Made by a program: the position numbers and the translations under genes. The notes under the pieces were generated by a model. It had not been told where the DNA came from, did no database searches, and saw only the letters and a list, made by a program, of their open reading frames with translations. Positions 32,718-34,168 of a DNA stretch of 34,168 bases are shown one piece after another (positions within the stretch are counted from its first letter, which is position 1; every line of letters begins with the position of its first letter). Origin of the DNA: Lachnospiraceae bacterium (GTDB lineage: Bacteria; Bacillota; Clostridia; Lachnospirales; Lachnospiraceae); assembly GCA_017620375.1 (NCBI GenBank), contig JAFZQN010000049.1, positions 1 to 34,168 on the forward strand. The letters are read 5' to 3'.

Positions 32718-33920
32718 ATGAATCATTGTGGAACTAAGAAACTAAATACGGAACGATTGGTCTTAAGACGTTTTACTATTGAAGACGCCAAAGATATGTA
32801 TCGGAATCTTTGTTCAGACAGCAGGGTAAACAGATTTTTAACTTGGGAGTTACACAAGTCATTAACCGATACTGAAGAATTGATGAGGACATTTGTTGAA
32901 CGCTATGAGAATCCGGCAAGATATTGTTGGGCGATTGTGGACAGAGCCACCAGTGAAGTGATTGGTACCATCGCCGCACCTACAGTAAAAGAAAGAACAG
33001 AAACTGTGGAAGTTACTTATGCTATCAGTTATAACCGGTGGGGACAGGGAATAGCTGCAGAGGCTTTGAAAGCTGTTATCAACTTCTTGTTTACCGAAGT
33101 AGGGGTAAATCGGATAGAAGCAGGACATGATATAAACAATCCTAATTCCGGTAAAGTCATGGAAAAGGCCGGAATGAGTAAGGAAGGGATACTCCGTAAG
33201 GCCGGACGAAATAATCAAGGGATATTTGATCTGGTAATGTATTCTATACTTAAAGAAGATTATGAAAAAGACGATTCTCTAAAGATATATCTTGAGGATG
33301 GTAAGATAAAAGTAAAGGGGACCGTCAATCTTGGCTATATAGGTTCATTTAAGGATTCCCAGATTGAGCTTGAAGACTCATTGGAAGATATAAGAGAATG
33401 GGATATAATAGAGGAATATTATAATCCGAATTGCTCGGATGATGAGCTTATTAGTTACCTAAATGTGTACTATAAAACACTTATCAAAAAAATAGAGGAA
33501 AATATTGATAATATCAACGGTACATTTTTACTTCAGGTTTTTACGGATATGGATAACAGTGAACTGGATTTCATGACGATTGACGGTTTATTTGATGAAG
33601 GAAAGCTACTTTATGGTAATGAAGAGGATATTGCTGAAGTTTATAATCCTGTAAGGCAGGGATTAAATAGCCTTTCACCATACCTTGAGACACCTAACGA
33701 CGGAAGTATCCCCAAAGGACATTTGGAGAGTGTTCTCAGGTCTTTTTATCCGATGTTTAATTTTGATTATTTTCTTAAAAATATAGTACCCGAATATATC
33801 GGATTAGGCGACGGAGAGATATCTTTCCAATGTTCGGATAATTTTGATTGTGCGATTCTGTGCGGAGCATATGCGGTTTTGGATGAAGAACTGGCCTTCT
33901 CTGATTGGCATAATTATTAA
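32718..33920 (+). CDS. RimJ/RimL-type GNAT acetyltransferase fused to a C-terminal domain of unknown type
   Basis: From ATG 32718 the product has 400 residues. The first 180 are a RimJ/RimL-type GNAT: LNTERLVLRRFTIEDAKDMY at the start, the acetyl-CoA loop RWGQGIAAEA (107-116), then NPNSGKVMEKAGM and an EGILRKAGRNNQG block typical of this group. Residues about 185-400 are an acidic domain I do not recognise (LGYIGSFKDSQIELEDSLED onward; ending AYAVLDEELAFSDWHNY). It has no membrane segment. RimL-like enzymes acetylate ribosomal N-termini, and some inactivate aminoacyl-nucleotide antibiotics. AAGGG precedes the ATG. The frame opens earlier, over the nitrilase gene, but that part is not plausible coding. 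Confidence 0.83.
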   Translation: MNHCGTKKLNTERLVLRRFTIEDAKDMYRNLCSDSRVNRFLTWELHKSLTDTEELMRTFVERYENPARYCWAIVDRATSEVIGTIAAPTVKERTETVEVTYAISYNRWGQGIAAEALKAVINFLFTEVGVNRIEAGHDINNPNSGKVMEKAGMSKEGILRKAGRNNQGIFDLVMYSILKEDYEKDDSLKIYLEDGKIKVKGTVNLGYIGSFKDSQIELEDSLEDIREWDIIEEYYNPNCSDDELISYLNVYYKTLIKKIEENIDNINGTFLLQVFTDMDNSELDFMTIDGLFDEGKLLYGNEEDIAEVYNPVRQGLNSLSPYLETPNDGSIPKGHLESVLRSFYPMFNFDYFLKNIVPEYIGLGDGEISFQCSDNFDCAILCGAYAVLDEELAFSDWHNY

Positions 33921-33946
33921 ATTGAAAAAAAATATTAAAAACGTTA

Positions 33947-33990
33947 TTGACTCTCCCCTTTACTGTAATGATAGATTACAATTGTAAAGG
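33947..33990 (+). promoter_or_regulatory. MerR-type promoter and operator for the MerR gene at 34019
   Basis: TTGACT (33947-33952) and TAGATT (33972-33977) are 19 bp apart. A nested dyad (CCTTTAC..TGTAAT / ATTACA..GTAAAGG, 33957-33990) runs from the spacer past the -10. It shares ATTGACTCTC with the promoter at 24150. Confidence 0.75.
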
Positions 33991-34018
33991 CTTTTACGAA
34001 AGAGAGGATGCAGAAAAC

Positions 34019-34168
34019 ATGTATAAAATCGGCGAACTATCTGCCCTGTGCAGAATCCCTGTTAAGACGCTTCGCTTCTATGATAGCGAAGGGATACTTA
34101 CTCCGGTATATATCGACAACTTCACGGGCTACCGCTATTACAGTGCGGCGCAGCTTTCCGACTGTTAC
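34019..34168 (+). CDS. MerR-family regulator, N-terminal part (cut by window edge)
   Basis: Fifty codons are visible from ATG 34019: MYKIGELSALCRIPVKTLRF, then YDSEGILTP and NFTGYRYYSAAQL. This is the winged helix-turn-helix of a MerR regulator, close in style to the one at 24222. GAGG lies 11 bp upstream. The effector domain and targets lie outside the window. Confidence 0.9.
   Translation, partial: MYKIGELSALCRIPVKTLRFYDSEGILTPVYIDNFTGYRYYSAAQLSDCY

Overview
The window is the replication-origin neighbourhood of a Gram-positive bacterium of the class Clostridia, most likely family Lachnospiraceae (inference from gene order and protein style: a DUF3881 and DUF4446 pair beside parB, a GyrA quinolone-region sequence of lachnospiral type, a 44-residue L34 starting MKMTFQ, and a two-subunit Fe-S fumarase). 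It shows the classic Firmicutes block rpmH-rnpA-yidD-yidC-jag-mnmE-mnmG-rsmG-parA-parB on the minus strand, and dnaA-dnaN-yaaA-recF-gyrB-gyrA on the plus strand. The two arms diverge from oriC, so these genes are co-directional with replication.

Left arm (1-11353, minus): ribosomal protein L34 and the RNase P protein are followed by membrane insertion genes (yidD, yidC, jag), tRNA wobble-uridine modification (mnmE, mnmG), 16S rRNA methylation (rsmG) and chromosome partition (parA, parB). Two small lineage-specific proteins (DUF4446, DUF3881) end the arm. Four near-consensus parS sites lie between parA and parB, and one of them is also the stem of the parA terminator. The 343-bp gap between jag and mnmE is non-coding and packed with hairpins and a tandem duplication.

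Origin (11354-13156): back-to-back promoters drive rpmH and dnaA. The dnaA-dnaN gap holds a basal unwinding element with weak DnaA boxes, a C-run, four DnaA-trio repeats and an AT-rich stretch, plus two DnaA-box-like 9-mers lying on a predicted dnaN promoter.

Right arm, core (13157-20341, plus): sliding clamp, S4-domain protein, RecF and both gyrase subunits. A 111-bp palindromic MITE-like repeat begins at the base after the gyrB stop codon. A bidirectional terminator closes gyrA.

Right arm, next block (20438-23989, minus, head-on to replication): an ECF sigma factor with a membrane-anchored probable anti-sigma factor, tRNA-Ser(GCU), and both subunits of an Fe-S fumarase. The last part (24222-34168, plus) has a MerR regulator, a DUF896 protein, prolyl-tRNA synthetase, then a run of accessory single-domain enzymes: four GNAT acetyltransferases (two fused to other domains), a metallophosphoesterase, an S51 peptidase, a methyltransferase and a nitrilase-family hydrolase. 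It ends in a second MerR regulator cut by the window edge. Both MerR genes have the 19-bp-spacer promoter typical of the family. I saw no CRISPR array, transposase, phage gene or rRNA.
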